From NCBI GenBank assembly GCA_046086225.1, contig JBJSXF010000194.1:1-29994 (forward strand): a DNA stretch of 29,994 nucleotides. The letters are read 5' to 3'. This DNA is from JBJSXF01 sp046086225. Lineage in GTDB: Bacteria > Actinomycetota > Acidimicrobiia > IMCC26256 > PALSA-610. Position 1 is the first letter of the stretch, and the number at the start of each line of letters is the position of its first letter. A program made the translations under genes and the position numbers. The notes beneath the pieces were generated by a model. The model ran no database searches. It saw nothing but the letters and a program-made list of their open reading frames with translations, and was not told where the DNA came from. Shown here piece by piece: positions 23,588 through 29,994 of the stretch.

Positions 23588-24774
23588 TCCCGCTCGAGGA
23601 AGCCCGCGACCGCATCCTCGCGGCGGTGACTCCTCTCGCGGCGCGCCCGGTGCCGCTCACCGACGCCGCCGGGCTCGTGCTCGCCGAGTCGGTCACGGCC
23701 GCCGAGCCCGTGCCGCCGTTCGCGAACACCGCGATGGACGGGTACGCGGTGCGGGCCGCCGACACCCCCGGCGCGCTGCGGGTGGTCGGGGAGCTTCCTG
23801 CGGGTCGGGCTCCGACCACGGCGGTCGCTTCGGGTGAGGCGATCCGGATCATGACCGGAGCGCCGATGCCGCCCGGGGCCGATGCGGTGGTGATGGTCTA
23901 GCGCACGCGCACCGACGGGGAGACGGTCACGGTCGAGCGGGCCGAGCCGGGCGACCACGTACGGCCGGCGGGCGGCGACGTCGGCGCGGGCACCGAGGTG
24001 TTCACTCCCGGCACCCTCCTCACCCCGGCGCACGTCGGGGTGCTGGCCAGCCTCGGCCGGGCGAGCGTCGTCTGTCATCCGCGACCGCGCGTCGCCGTGA
24101 TCTCGACCGGTGACGAGCTCGTCACCGACGGCCCCCTCGCGCCGGGCCGAATCCGCGACTCGAACCGGCCGATGCTCCTCGCCCTCCTCGCCGCGTCGGG
24201 CTGCGAGCCCGTCGACGGCGGTGTCGTGGGCGACGACGAAGCGGCGATCGAGGCGGCGCTCACCGCCGCGGCGGTCGGGGCCGACGCGATCCTCACGAGC
24301 GGCGCCGTGTCGGTCGGCGACTACGACTTCGTGAAGGTGGTGCTCGACCGCCTGGCCGCGGTGCGCGGTGGCGTCTCGCTGTGGGCGCAGGTGGCGATCA
24401 AGCCGGCGAAGCCGCTCGCGTTCGCGATGCTCGGCTCAGTACCCGCCTTCGGCTTGCCCGGCAACCCGGTCTCGTCGCGGGTCAGCTTCGAGTGCTTCGC
24501 CCGTCCGGCGCTGCGTCGTCTCGCGGGCCGGACCGATGTGGTGCCCGAACCGGTTTGGGCCCGGGCGGGGGGCGCGATGCCCCGGCGGGCCGACGGCAAG
24601 ATGCACCTCGACCGTGTGCGGGTCCGGGTCGTCGACGGCAGCTACGTCTGCGAGCGGGCCGGCGCCCAGGGCAGCAACGTGCTCTCGGGGATGGCGGCGG
24701 CGAACGGTCTCGCCCTGCTGCCCGACGGACCGGGTCCCGCCGCGGGCGACGAGGTGCGGGTCATCCTCCTCTGA
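23584..24774 (+). pseudogene. moeA: Molybdopterin molybdenumtransferase MoeA, interrupted by in-frame TAG
   Basis: The full reading is 396 residues plus stop, the normal MoeA length, and makes the enzyme that inserts molybdate into molybdopterin. N-terminal EPVPPFANTAMDGYAVRA, then IMTGAPMPPGADAVVMV, STGDELV, SGAVSVGDYDF, KPAKPLAF and FGLPGNPVSSRVSF are all present in one frame. Codon 106 (23899-23901) is TAG where the family has Glu (VMVE), a one-base change from GAG. No frameshift occurs and downstream codon use is normal. Either the base is a sequencing or assembly error, the gene is freshly inactivated, or the stop is read through. A reinitiated product from GTG 23998 would lack most of the N-terminal domains. 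It is coupled to galU by GTGA. Confidence 0.9.
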
Positions 24775-24818
24775 GCCCCGGAACCGCCGCCGCCGGACGC
24801 CGTGCGGGCGGGCCTCCC

Positions 24819-24824
24819 TAACCT
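24819..24824 (+). promoter_or_regulatory. -10 hexamer for leaderless start of moaA
   Basis: TAACCT, then 7 nt, then GTG 24832. It corrects the moaA start to ten codons inside the longest open frame and makes moaA independent of moeA. Confidence 0.65.
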
Positions 24825-24831
24825 GGCCCTC

Positions 24832-25857
24832 GTGCACCCCGAGGGCCGTCGCCCCGTCCCGGTCCCGCTCATCGATCCGTTCGCCCGGCGGGTCCGCGAT
24901 CTGCGCATCTCGATCACCGACCGGTGCAACTTCCGCTGCGCCTACTGCATGCCCGAGGAAGGCATGGACTGGCTCGCCCGCGAGGAGCTCCTCTCCTACG
25001 AGGAGATCGCGACGGTGGCCCGGGTCTGCGTCGAGCGCTTCGGGTTCGAGGCGATCCGGCTCACCGGCGGGGAGCCCCTGGTGCGGGCTCACATGCCCCG
25101 GCTCGTGCGGATGCTCGCGCCCCTCGGCGTCGATCTCGCGTTGACGACCAACGGTGTCCGGTTGCCCGAGCTCGCAGCCGAACTCGCCGACGCCGGACTC
25201 GGGCGGGTCAACGTGTCCCTCGACACGCTGCGCCGCGAGCGCTTCCTCGCCCTCACCCGGCGCGACGACCTCGACCGGGTGGTGGCGGGTATCGACGCGG
25301 CGCTCGCCGTCGGCCTGGCGCCGGTGAAGGTGAACGCGGTGGTGATGCGGGGCGTGAACGACGACGAGGTCGTCGACCTGGCCCGGTTCGGCCGTGAGCG
25401 CGGCGTCGGCATGCGGTTCATCGAGTTCATGCCGCTCGACGCCCAGGGCGAGTGGAGTCACGACAAGGTGGTGCCGGCCCGGGAGATCCTCGAACGGATC
25501 GACGCGGTCTTCCCGCTCGAGTCGTCGGCCGGGGCCGGTCACGTCGAGCCTGCGGCCCGGTACCGGTATCGCGACGGCGCGGGTGACGTCGGGGTGATCC
25601 CGAGCGTCACCGAGCCGTTCTGCGACAACTGCGACCGGGTGCGCCTCACCGCCGAGGGGCGTTTCCGCACCTGCCTGTTCGCGCTCGACGAGACCGATCT
25701 CCGGCCCGCGCTGCGCGCCGATGGTCCGGTCGACCTGGTCGACGACCGCATTGCCGCGGCGATCACCGCGGCGGTGGGCACCAAGTGGGCGGGCCACCGC
25801 ATCGGGCGCGACGACTTCGTGCGCCCGACCCGTTCGATGAGCCAGATCGGCGGATGA
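24832..25857 (+). CDS. moaA: GTP 3',8-cyclase MoaA, radical SAM
   Basis: A 341-residue enzyme that, with MoaC, converts GTP to the precursor Z of molybdopterin. The first 4Fe-4S cluster uses C-x3-C-x2-C (Cys32, 36, 39 in RCNFRCAYC). LTGGEPLVR is the SAM-binding GGEP motif. The second cluster lies in FCDNCDRVRLTAEGRFRTC, and the protein ends in the required Gly-Gly. All essential parts are intact. It follows moeA by 57 bp with its own leaderless promoter; other molybdopterin genes (moaC, moaE, moaD, mogA) are not in the window. Confidence 0.97.
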   Translation: MHPEGRRPVPVPLIDPFARRVRDLRISITDRCNFRCAYCMPEEGMDWLAREELLSYEEIATVARVCVERFGFEAIRLTGGEPLVRAHMPRLVRMLAPLGVDLALTTNGVRLPELAAELADAGLGRVNVSLDTLRRERFLALTRRDDLDRVVAGIDAALAVGLAPVKVNAVVMRGVNDDEVVDLARFGRERGVGMRFIEFMPLDAQGEWSHDKVVPAREILERIDAVFPLESSAGAGHVEPAARYRYRDGAGDVGVIPSVTEPFCDNCDRVRLTAEGRFRTCLFALDETDLRPALRADGPVDLVDDRIAAAITAAVGTKWAGHRIGRDDFVRPTRSMSQIGG

Positions 25858-25874
25858 AGGGCAGGAGGCGAGCG

Positions 25875-26921
25875 ATGGCCATACCCCGGGTTGCCGAGGA
25901 TCTCACGGCCGGTTGGCTGAGCGAGGTGCTCGGTCGCGAGATCACGGAGGTCACGGTCGAGCCGATCGGTGTCGGCGTGGGCCTCGTCGGCTCGCTGTTC
26001 CGGCTGCGGCTCGTCGGCGGGGGCGCGCCGACGACGATGATCGCCAAGCTCTCGGCCCCGACCGACGAGGGCCGCTTCGTCGCGACGGTCATCAACATGT
26101 ACGGGCGCGAGGTCGGCTTCTACTCGACGCTCTCGGAGCGGGTCACCATCGCACGCCCGGCGTGCTTCCACGCCGAGCACGATCCCCTGACCCAGGATTC
26201 GGTACTGCTGCTCGAGGACGTGTCGGCCCGGGGCACCCTGCTCGACTCGGTCGTCGGGATTCCGGTCGCCGAGGCCGGCCCGATGGTGCGCACGCTGGCC
26301 CGGCACCATGCCGCGTTCTGGGACGATCCGTCGCTCGCCGAGGTGCCGTTCCTCCTGCGGCTCGCCGACGAGCCGTACCCCTCGGCGGTGGCGTTCGCGT
26401 TCGACGCGGCCTGGCCGACCACGCTCGAGTACCTCGGCGATCACATCACCCCCGCGGCGCGGGCCTTCGGGGATGCGTATCCCGGGCGTATCGCCGCGCT
26501 CTACGAGAAGCTCTGTGCCGGTCCGCATGTGCTCGCCCACGCCGACTGGCGACTCGACAACCTGTTCCTCGCGCCCGACGGCGAGGTCATCGCGATCGAC
26601 TGGCAGCTCATCGATCGATCGGTCGGGCCGCGCGACCTGGCCTACTTCGTCACCCAGGGCATCGCGGTCGACGACCCTGCCGGATACGCGCAACTCCTCG
26701 ACCTCTACCTCGGCGAGCTGCGGAGCCTCGGCGTCGAGGTCGATCGGGACTGGGCCTGGGAGATGTACCGCTACGCGACGGCGATGACCTTCGTGTACCC
26801 GGTGATCGCGTGCGGCGCGCTCACCGTCAACGACGAGCGCCATCTCGCCCTCTGTCGCACGATGGTCGACCGGTGGACCGCGGCGATGGACGCGCTCGAC
26901 GCGTACGACCTGCCGCTCTGA
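25875..26921 (+). CDS. APH/ecdysteroid-kinase-like phosphotransferase
   Basis: A 348-residue kinase-fold protein. GVGVGLVGSLFRLRL resembles the nucleotide loop, MIAKL gives the N-lobe Lys, HADWRLDNLFL is the catalytic loop and IDWQLIDRSVGPRDLAYF the metal site. Sequence type is EcKinase/DUF1679-like rather than the FadE36 type of the 10154-11212 gene. Related actinobacterial proteins are common near lipid or steroid genes; the substrate is unknown. The ATG is set by AGGAGG 6 nt upstream, and the gene follows moaA by 17 bp, so it is likely cotranscribed although functionally unrelated. Confidence 0.9.
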   Translation: MAIPRVAEDLTAGWLSEVLGREITEVTVEPIGVGVGLVGSLFRLRLVGGGAPTTMIAKLSAPTDEGRFVATVINMYGREVGFYSTLSERVTIARPACFHAEHDPLTQDSVLLLEDVSARGTLLDSVVGIPVAEAGPMVRTLARHHAAFWDDPSLAEVPFLLRLADEPYPSAVAFAFDAAWPTTLEYLGDHITPAARAFGDAYPGRIAALYEKLCAGPHVLAHADWRLDNLFLAPDGEVIAIDWQLIDRSVGPRDLAYFVTQGIAVDDPAGYAQLLDLYLGELRSLGVEVDRDWAWEMYRYATAMTFVYPVIACGALTVNDERHLALCRTMVDRWTAAMDALDAYDLPL

Positions 26922-26934
26922 GGGGAGCTGCGCG

Positions 26935-27516
26935 TCAGCCCGGCGCGAGGTCGAGCGCGGCGAGGTTGGCCCGGAGTCGGGCGAGACCGTTGCGGATGCG
27001 GCTCTTCACGGTGCCTTCGGGTTCCCCGAGCATCTCGGCGACGGTGCGGTACGAGTGGCCGCCGTAGTAGGCGAGCTCGACGGGTCGGCGCTCCTGCTCG
27101 GGCAGGCCCTCGAGCGCGTTGCGCACCGCTTGGGCGACCGACCGGGCGACGACGGGGGCGTCGGCACCGGCGGCGGCGGTCGGCTCGCGTGCGGCGGTGG
27201 CGGTCTCGCGTCGGGTGCGGGCGCGGTCGGAGCGCTGCACGTCGAGCGCCCGGCCGTGCGTGAGGGCGAGGAGAAAGGCCCGGAGCGTGCCCCGGTCGGC
27301 GTCGAAGCGTTCGCGGCGTTCCCACAGGCGGGTGAACACGTCCTGGGCGATCTCTTCGGCCCGGCCCGAATCGCCGACGAGGCGGCGGGCGAAGCCGATC
27401 ACGGCCGGACGGTGCCGCCGCACGATCTCGCTCATGGCACCGTCGTTCACGCCGTCACCGACGACGAGGGCGCGCACGAGGGCGGCGTCTTCGAGGTCGG
27501 TGAGATTCGGCTCCAC
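26935..27516 (-). CDS. ECF sigma factor, SigK/SigL-like
   Basis: A 193-residue alternative sigma factor with region 2 at about 27-95 (RLVGDSGRAEEIAQDVFTRLW, TLRAFLLALTHGRALD) and region 4 at about 130-185 (QERRPVELAYYGGHSYRTVA, LGEPEGTVKSRIRNGLARLR). ELAYYGG and EGTVKSRIR are strongly SigK/SigL-like. No anti-sigma gene follows; the next gene downstream is the kinase on the other strand. It lies 54 bp after the SDR gene with no clear promoter between, so it probably is read from the SDR promoter, giving positive feedback. A redox-sensitive anti-sigma may be encoded elsewhere. Confidence 0.92.
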   Translation of the reverse strand: MEPNLTDLEDAALVRALVVGDGVNDGAMSEIVRRHRPAVIGFARRLVGDSGRAEEIAQDVFTRLWERRERFDADRGTLRAFLLALTHGRALDVQRSDRARTRRETATAAREPTAAAGADAPVVARSVAQAVRNALEGLPEQERRPVELAYYGGHSYRTVAEMLGEPEGTVKSRIRNGLARLRANLAALDLAPG

Positions 27517-27570
27517 GGTCCCGTCCGGTCGTCTCCGGCCGGGAGTTCCCGGCGGCCGGCGGGAGTGAGG

Positions 27571-29112
27571 CTAACGGGGTGCCGCGCCCTCCGGGAGGCG
27601 CCCCGGCCGGGCGGCGGCATCCCGGGTGATCCGGCGGGCGAGCGGGCCGAACAGGAAGAGGTGGAACGGCGCCACCGCGTACCAGTAGGCCCGGCCGGCG
27701 AGGCCGCGCGGGCGGAAGAGGGCGCGCTGCTCGAGGACGGTGCCGCCGTCGGCGGTCGGGGAGCAGCGCCATTCGAGCCAGGCGGCGCCCGGGAGGCGCA
27801 TCTCGGCCCGCAGGCGCAGGTGGCGTCCGGGCTCGAGCGCCTCGACCCGCCAGAAGTCGACGACGTCGCCGACCCGGAGATCGGTGGGGTGGCGGCGGCC
27901 GCGGCGGAGACCGATACCACCGATGGCGAGGTCGAGGAGCCCACGGATCGACCAGAGCCAGTTGCCGACGAGCCAGCCCCGCTCACCGCCGAGCGAGGTG
28001 ACCTGGGCGTAGACGGCTTCGGCCGCAGCGTCGGTGACGACCCGCTGCTCGTCGACGAAGACGGTGGCGCCCGCCCACTGGGGGTCGGTCGGGATCGGGT
28101 CGGCAGGGGATCGGCCGAAGAGTTCGGCGTCGGTCCAGCGGGTCGAGACCTCGAGCTCGGTGACGCGCTGGAGCGCCAGCTCGATCGCCTCCCGGGTGCC
28201 CATCGGCTGGTGCGGGACGACGGCATCGATCGCCGGATCGCGCACGATCACCTCGTTGACGAGGCTGTCGATGAGCGGTCGGGCCAGGTCGACCGGCAGC
28301 GGGGTGACGAGCCCGACCCAGAGCGACGAGAGTCGGGGGCTGAGCACGGGAACCGGGAGGATCACCCGGCGGCGCAGTCCGGCGACCTCGGCGTAGAGGT
28401 GCATCATCTCGCGGTAGGTGAGCACGTCGGCTCCGCCCACCTCGAAGACGCGGCCGTAGGCCTCCGGCTTGCCGAGTACGCCGGTGAGGTAGGCGAGCAC
28501 GTCGGAGACGGCGATGGGCTGCACCCGCGTCTCGACCCAGCGAGGCGTCGTCATGATCGGCAGCACCTCGACGAGGTGGCGCAGCATCTCGAACGACGCG
28601 CTGCCCGAGCCGATCACGACCGCGGCGCGCAGTTCGGTGAGCGGGACGGGTCCGGCGCCGAGCACGTTGCCGACCTCGTGGCGGCTGGCCAGATGGGGTG
28701 AGAGGGTGCCGCCGGCGTCGTCACCGAGCCCGCCGAGGTAGATGATCTGCCCGACCCCGGCGGTGGCGGCCGCATCCCGGAAATTCTCGGCCGCGAGCCG
28801 GTCGCGGGCCTCCCACTCGGGGTCGGCGCCGATGGAGTGCACGAGGTAGTAGGCGGCACCGACTCCGGCGAAGGCGGCGTCGAGCGAGGCACGGTCGAGC
28901 ACGTCGCCGGTCACGATCTCGACCCGGTCGCGCCACGGCTCGGCGTCGAGCTTCCCGGGCGTTCGGGCCAGGCAGCGCACCCGGTGGCCGGCGGCGACCA
29001 GGTCGGCCACGAGGCGGCGGCCGATGTAGCCGGTGGCGCCGGCGACGAGCACCGGGGAACCCGTGATCGGGCGGTCCGACGCCTGGGTCGGCGGCTCGGG
29101 CTCGGTGCTCAT
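27571..29112 (-). CDS. SDR/NAD(P)-binding protein with C-terminal DUF2867
   Basis: A 513-residue fusion. The N-terminal NAD(P)-binding domain starts with VLVAGATGYIGRRL (glycine motif at 25-31) and has the atypical-SDR layout including YYLVHSIG. The C-terminal part from about residue 345 is DUF2867 (WAGATVFVDEQ to FHLFLFGPLARRI), which resembles a START/polyketide-cyclase-like fold. Such proteins often sit next to ECF sigma factors of stress operons. ATG 29112 lies 7 nt after the proposed sigma -10 CGGAC. Its stop is TAG, a genuine use of TAG as terminator in this genome. Confidence 0.9.
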   Translation of the reverse strand: MSTEPEPPTQASDRPITGSPVLVAGATGYIGRRLVADLVAAGHRVRCLARTPGKLDAEPWRDRVEIVTGDVLDRASLDAAFAGVGAAYYLVHSIGADPEWEARDRLAAENFRDAAATAGVGQIIYLGGLGDDAGGTLSPHLASRHEVGNVLGAGPVPLTELRAAVVIGSGSASFEMLRHLVEVLPIMTTPRWVETRVQPIAVSDVLAYLTGVLGKPEAYGRVFEVGGADVLTYREMMHLYAEVAGLRRRVILPVPVLSPRLSSLWVGLVTPLPVDLARPLIDSLVNEVIVRDPAIDAVVPHQPMGTREAIELALQRVTELEVSTRWTDAELFGRSPADPIPTDPQWAGATVFVDEQRVVTDAAAEAVYAQVTSLGGERGWLVGNWLWSIRGLLDLAIGGIGLRRGRRHPTDLRVGDVVDFWRVEALEPGRHLRLRAEMRLPGAAWLEWRCSPTADGGTVLEQRALFRPRGLAGRAYWYAVAPFHLFLFGPLARRITRDAAARPGRLPEGAAPR

Positions 29113-29118
29113 GAGAGG

Positions 29119-29145
29119 TGTCCGACGCCGGGGGCGGGGTGGATG
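29119..29145 (-). promoter_or_regulatory. ECF-type promoter for the SDR-sigma unit
   Basis: Minus-strand CATCC (29145-29141), 16 nt, then CGGACA (29124-29119), ending 6 nt before ATG 29112. It mirrors the motif facing the fasciclin gene and resembles the mycobacterial SigK consensus (CCATCC, 16-17 nt, CCGAAT). Confidence 0.55.
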
Positions 29146-29188
29146 CCGGACGTTCTCCCCCGCCGGCGGTGCGTCGGCTCGGGACGAC

Positions 29189-29203
29189 GAACCCCACGGG
29201 TTC
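29189..29203. promoter_or_regulatory. GAACCC-CAC-GGGTTC inverted repeat between the divergent promoters
   Basis: A perfect 6-bp inverted repeat, midway between the two ECF-like promoters and thus able to bind a regulator acting on both. The same GAACCC/GGGTTC arms begin the whiB leader hairpin, which may be coincidence. Confidence 0.35.
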
Positions 29204-29216
29204 TCAACATTTCGGT

Positions 29217-29244
29217 CATCCGCCGGGTGGGGCGCTCCGGAGAC
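29217..29244 (+). promoter_or_regulatory. ECF-type promoter for the fasciclin gene
   Basis: CATCC (29217-29221), 16 nt, then CGGAGAC (29238-29244). The same two boxes with the same spacing occur on the opposite strand for the SDR gene. Transcription would start near 29250, leaving a leader of about 30 nt with the GGAAGGAAA ribosome site. Confidence 0.55.
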
Positions 29245-29278
29245 GGGGGGACATCACCCTTGACGGAAGGAAATTCCC

Positions 29279-29860
29279 ATGAAGCGAAGCCGCATGCTCC
29301 GCCTCGCGACCGGCGTCGCCCTCGTGGCCGTCGCCGCCCTCGCCCTCGGCGCCTGCTCCAGCGACGACAGCGACAACTCGTCGTCGACCACCACCATGGC
29401 CCCCGACACCACGATGGCGCCCGCCGCCAAGAACATCGTGGAGACGGCTGCCGCGAACGAGGACTTCTCGACGTTGGTGTCGGCCGTGCAGGCCGCCGGC
29501 CTCGCCGAGACCCTCTCGGGCCCGGGTCCGTTCACGGTCTTCGCCCCGACGAACGAGGCGTTCGCCAAGCTCCCGGCGGGCACGGTCGAGACCCTGCTCA
29601 AGCCGGAGAACAAGGACCAGCTCTCGGGCATCCTCACCTACCACGTCGTGGCCGGCAACGTGCTGGCGGCGGACGTGAAGCCGGGCAAGGTGAAGACGGT
29701 GAACGGCGCCGAGTTCACGGTTTCGGTCGAGGACGGCAAGGTGTTCATCACCGGCGGAACTCCGGAGAACAAGGTGGAGGTCGTCACGACCGACATCGAG
29801 ACCTCGAACGGCACGATCCACGTGCTCGGCGGGGTGCTGGTGCCTCCCACAGCCGGCTGA
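29279..29860 (+). CDS. Fasciclin-domain lipoprotein, MPT83/MPT70-like
   Basis: A 193-residue exported lipoprotein. The signal peptide (KRSRM, hydrophobic stretch, LALGAC) places the lipid-bearing Cys at 26. A Ser/Thr/Asp linker with a TTMAP repeat follows, then one fasciclin domain (about 49-190) with TVFAPTNEAFAKLP and TYHVVAGNVL. The family gives surface adhesion or stress-induced envelope proteins; M. tuberculosis MPT70 and MPT83 are under SigK. The ATG has GGAAGGAAA 5 nt upstream. It is divergent from the SDR-sigma unit and shares its promoter motif. Confidence 0.95.
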   Translation: MKRSRMLRLATGVALVAVAALALGACSSDDSDNSSSTTTMAPDTTMAPAAKNIVETAAANEDFSTLVSAVQAAGLAETLSGPGPFTVFAPTNEAFAKLPAGTVETLLKPENKDQLSGILTYHVVAGNVLAADVKPGKVKTVNGAEFTVSVEDGKVFITGGTPENKVEVVTTDIETSNGTIHVLGGVLVPPTAG

Positions 29861-29866
29861 TCCCGC

Positions 29867-29994
29867 TCAGCGTCTCGTCTCGTGCCCCGGTCGCTTCGGC
29901 GGCCGGGGCACGAACGCGCTCGTGCGGCGTACGTATTCGTCGTAGCCGGGGCGGCGCCTCACGAGGGACCGTTCGAGCAGGGTGACCCCCGAGA
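29867..29994 (-). CDS. DUF1295/steroid 5-alpha-reductase-like protein, C-terminal end
   Basis: Only the last 41 residues and TGA are in the window; the gene continues past the right edge. LLERSLVRRRPGYDEYVRRT followed by SAFVPRPPKR matches the C-terminus of DUF1295 membrane proteins. A DUF1295 gene (Rv0446c) also lies beside sigK in M. tuberculosis, as I recall. It converges on the fasciclin gene with a gap of 6 bp. With so little sequence the family call is good but not certain. Confidence 0.75.
   Translation of the reverse strand, partial: SGVTLLERSLVRRRPGYDEYVRRTSAFVPRPPKRPGHETRR
29881..29912. terminator. Strong TTCG-tetraloop hairpin at the convergent end
   Basis: A 14-bp stem with one T-G wobble (arms 29881-29894 and 29899-29912) is closed by the stable TTCG loop. 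It begins 20 bp after the fasciclin stop and lies inside the last codons of the DUF1295 gene, where it encodes Val-Pro-Arg-Pro-Pro-Lys-Arg. No T-run is present. It is the strongest hairpin I found in the window and probably ends fasciclin transcription. Confidence 0.65.

Noticed and set aside
23899..23901. Recoding of TAG as a sense codon across the genome
   Set aside because: The SDR gene at 27571 uses TAG as its natural stop right after its expected C-terminus, and no other gene here has an internal TAG.
23998..24774. A separate gene starting at GTG 23998
   Set aside because: It is the in-frame continuation of moeA after the TAG; it starts mid-domain with no ribosome site.
27055..28701. 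A 548-codon plus-strand open frame
   Set aside because: It is antisense to the sigma and SDR genes, both of which have clear family motifs; its own translation is Gly/Glu/Arg-rich without motifs.
1..29994. CRISPR arrays, tRNA, rRNA, transposases or phage genes
   Set aside because: I looked for repeats with spacers, cloverleaf-like segments and DDE or integrase motifs and found none I could support.

Overview
The window is about 30 kb of very GC-rich DNA (roughly 70% by eye). Its gene content is that of an actinobacterium: a WhiB protein, a PAC2-family protein, a SigK-like ECF sigma factor with a fasciclin lipoprotein, FadE36-type phosphotransferases, AmtB-GlnB-GlnD, and a FmdB/galU/moeA neighbourhood like Mycobacterium tuberculosis Rv0991c-Rv0994. 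Acidimicrobiia or a related deep lineage is my best guess; no rRNA or other decisive marker is present. I see no tRNA, rRNA, CRISPR array, insertion sequence or prophage. Coding density is high, and nearly every gene stops with TGA.

Layout. (1) 1-175 is a fragment of different composition (about 53% GC, TTA codons) joined to a 5'-truncated ammonium transporter; this looks like a chimeric junction. (2) 176-3864 is the nitrogen-signalling set amt-glnB-glnD. (3) 3897-9180 holds a Nudix hydrolase, an unknown protein, an amidase, and a coupled metallo-hydrolase/M20 peptidase pair. (4) 9190-12767 holds PAC2, an APH-like kinase, WhiB and LysR; WhiB and LysR diverge from an AT-rich control region. 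(5) 12795-16819 holds a VOC protein, a coupled PAP2/flippase-like membrane pair, an alpha/beta hydrolase and a FlK-type thioesterase. (6) 16896-20395 holds the coupled tldD-tldE pair and a HAD hydrolase. (7) 20445-26921 holds a SAF-domain protein, a FmdB-family putative redox chaperone under a CIRCE operator, then plsY-galU-moeA, moaA and a second kinase. moeA carries an in-frame TAG. (8) 26935-29994 holds an ECF sigma factor, an SDR/DUF2867 protein, a fasciclin lipoprotein and the end of a DUF1295 protein.

Three themes stand out. First, many transcription-unit-leading genes start 6-8 nt after a TAnnnT hexamer, the signature of leaderless mRNAs, while most other leading genes have a clear Shine-Dalgarno. 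This fixed several start codons here. Second, the sigma-factor end of the window carries a divergent pair of matching motifs (CATCC-N16-CGGA) that resemble SigK promoters. They face the SDR-sigma unit and the fasciclin gene, suggesting a self-controlled envelope or redox-stress regulon that continues past the right edge. Third, the FmdB protein has the CIRCE heat-shock operator right at its promoter, yet one of its four expected zinc/redox cysteines is a histidine.
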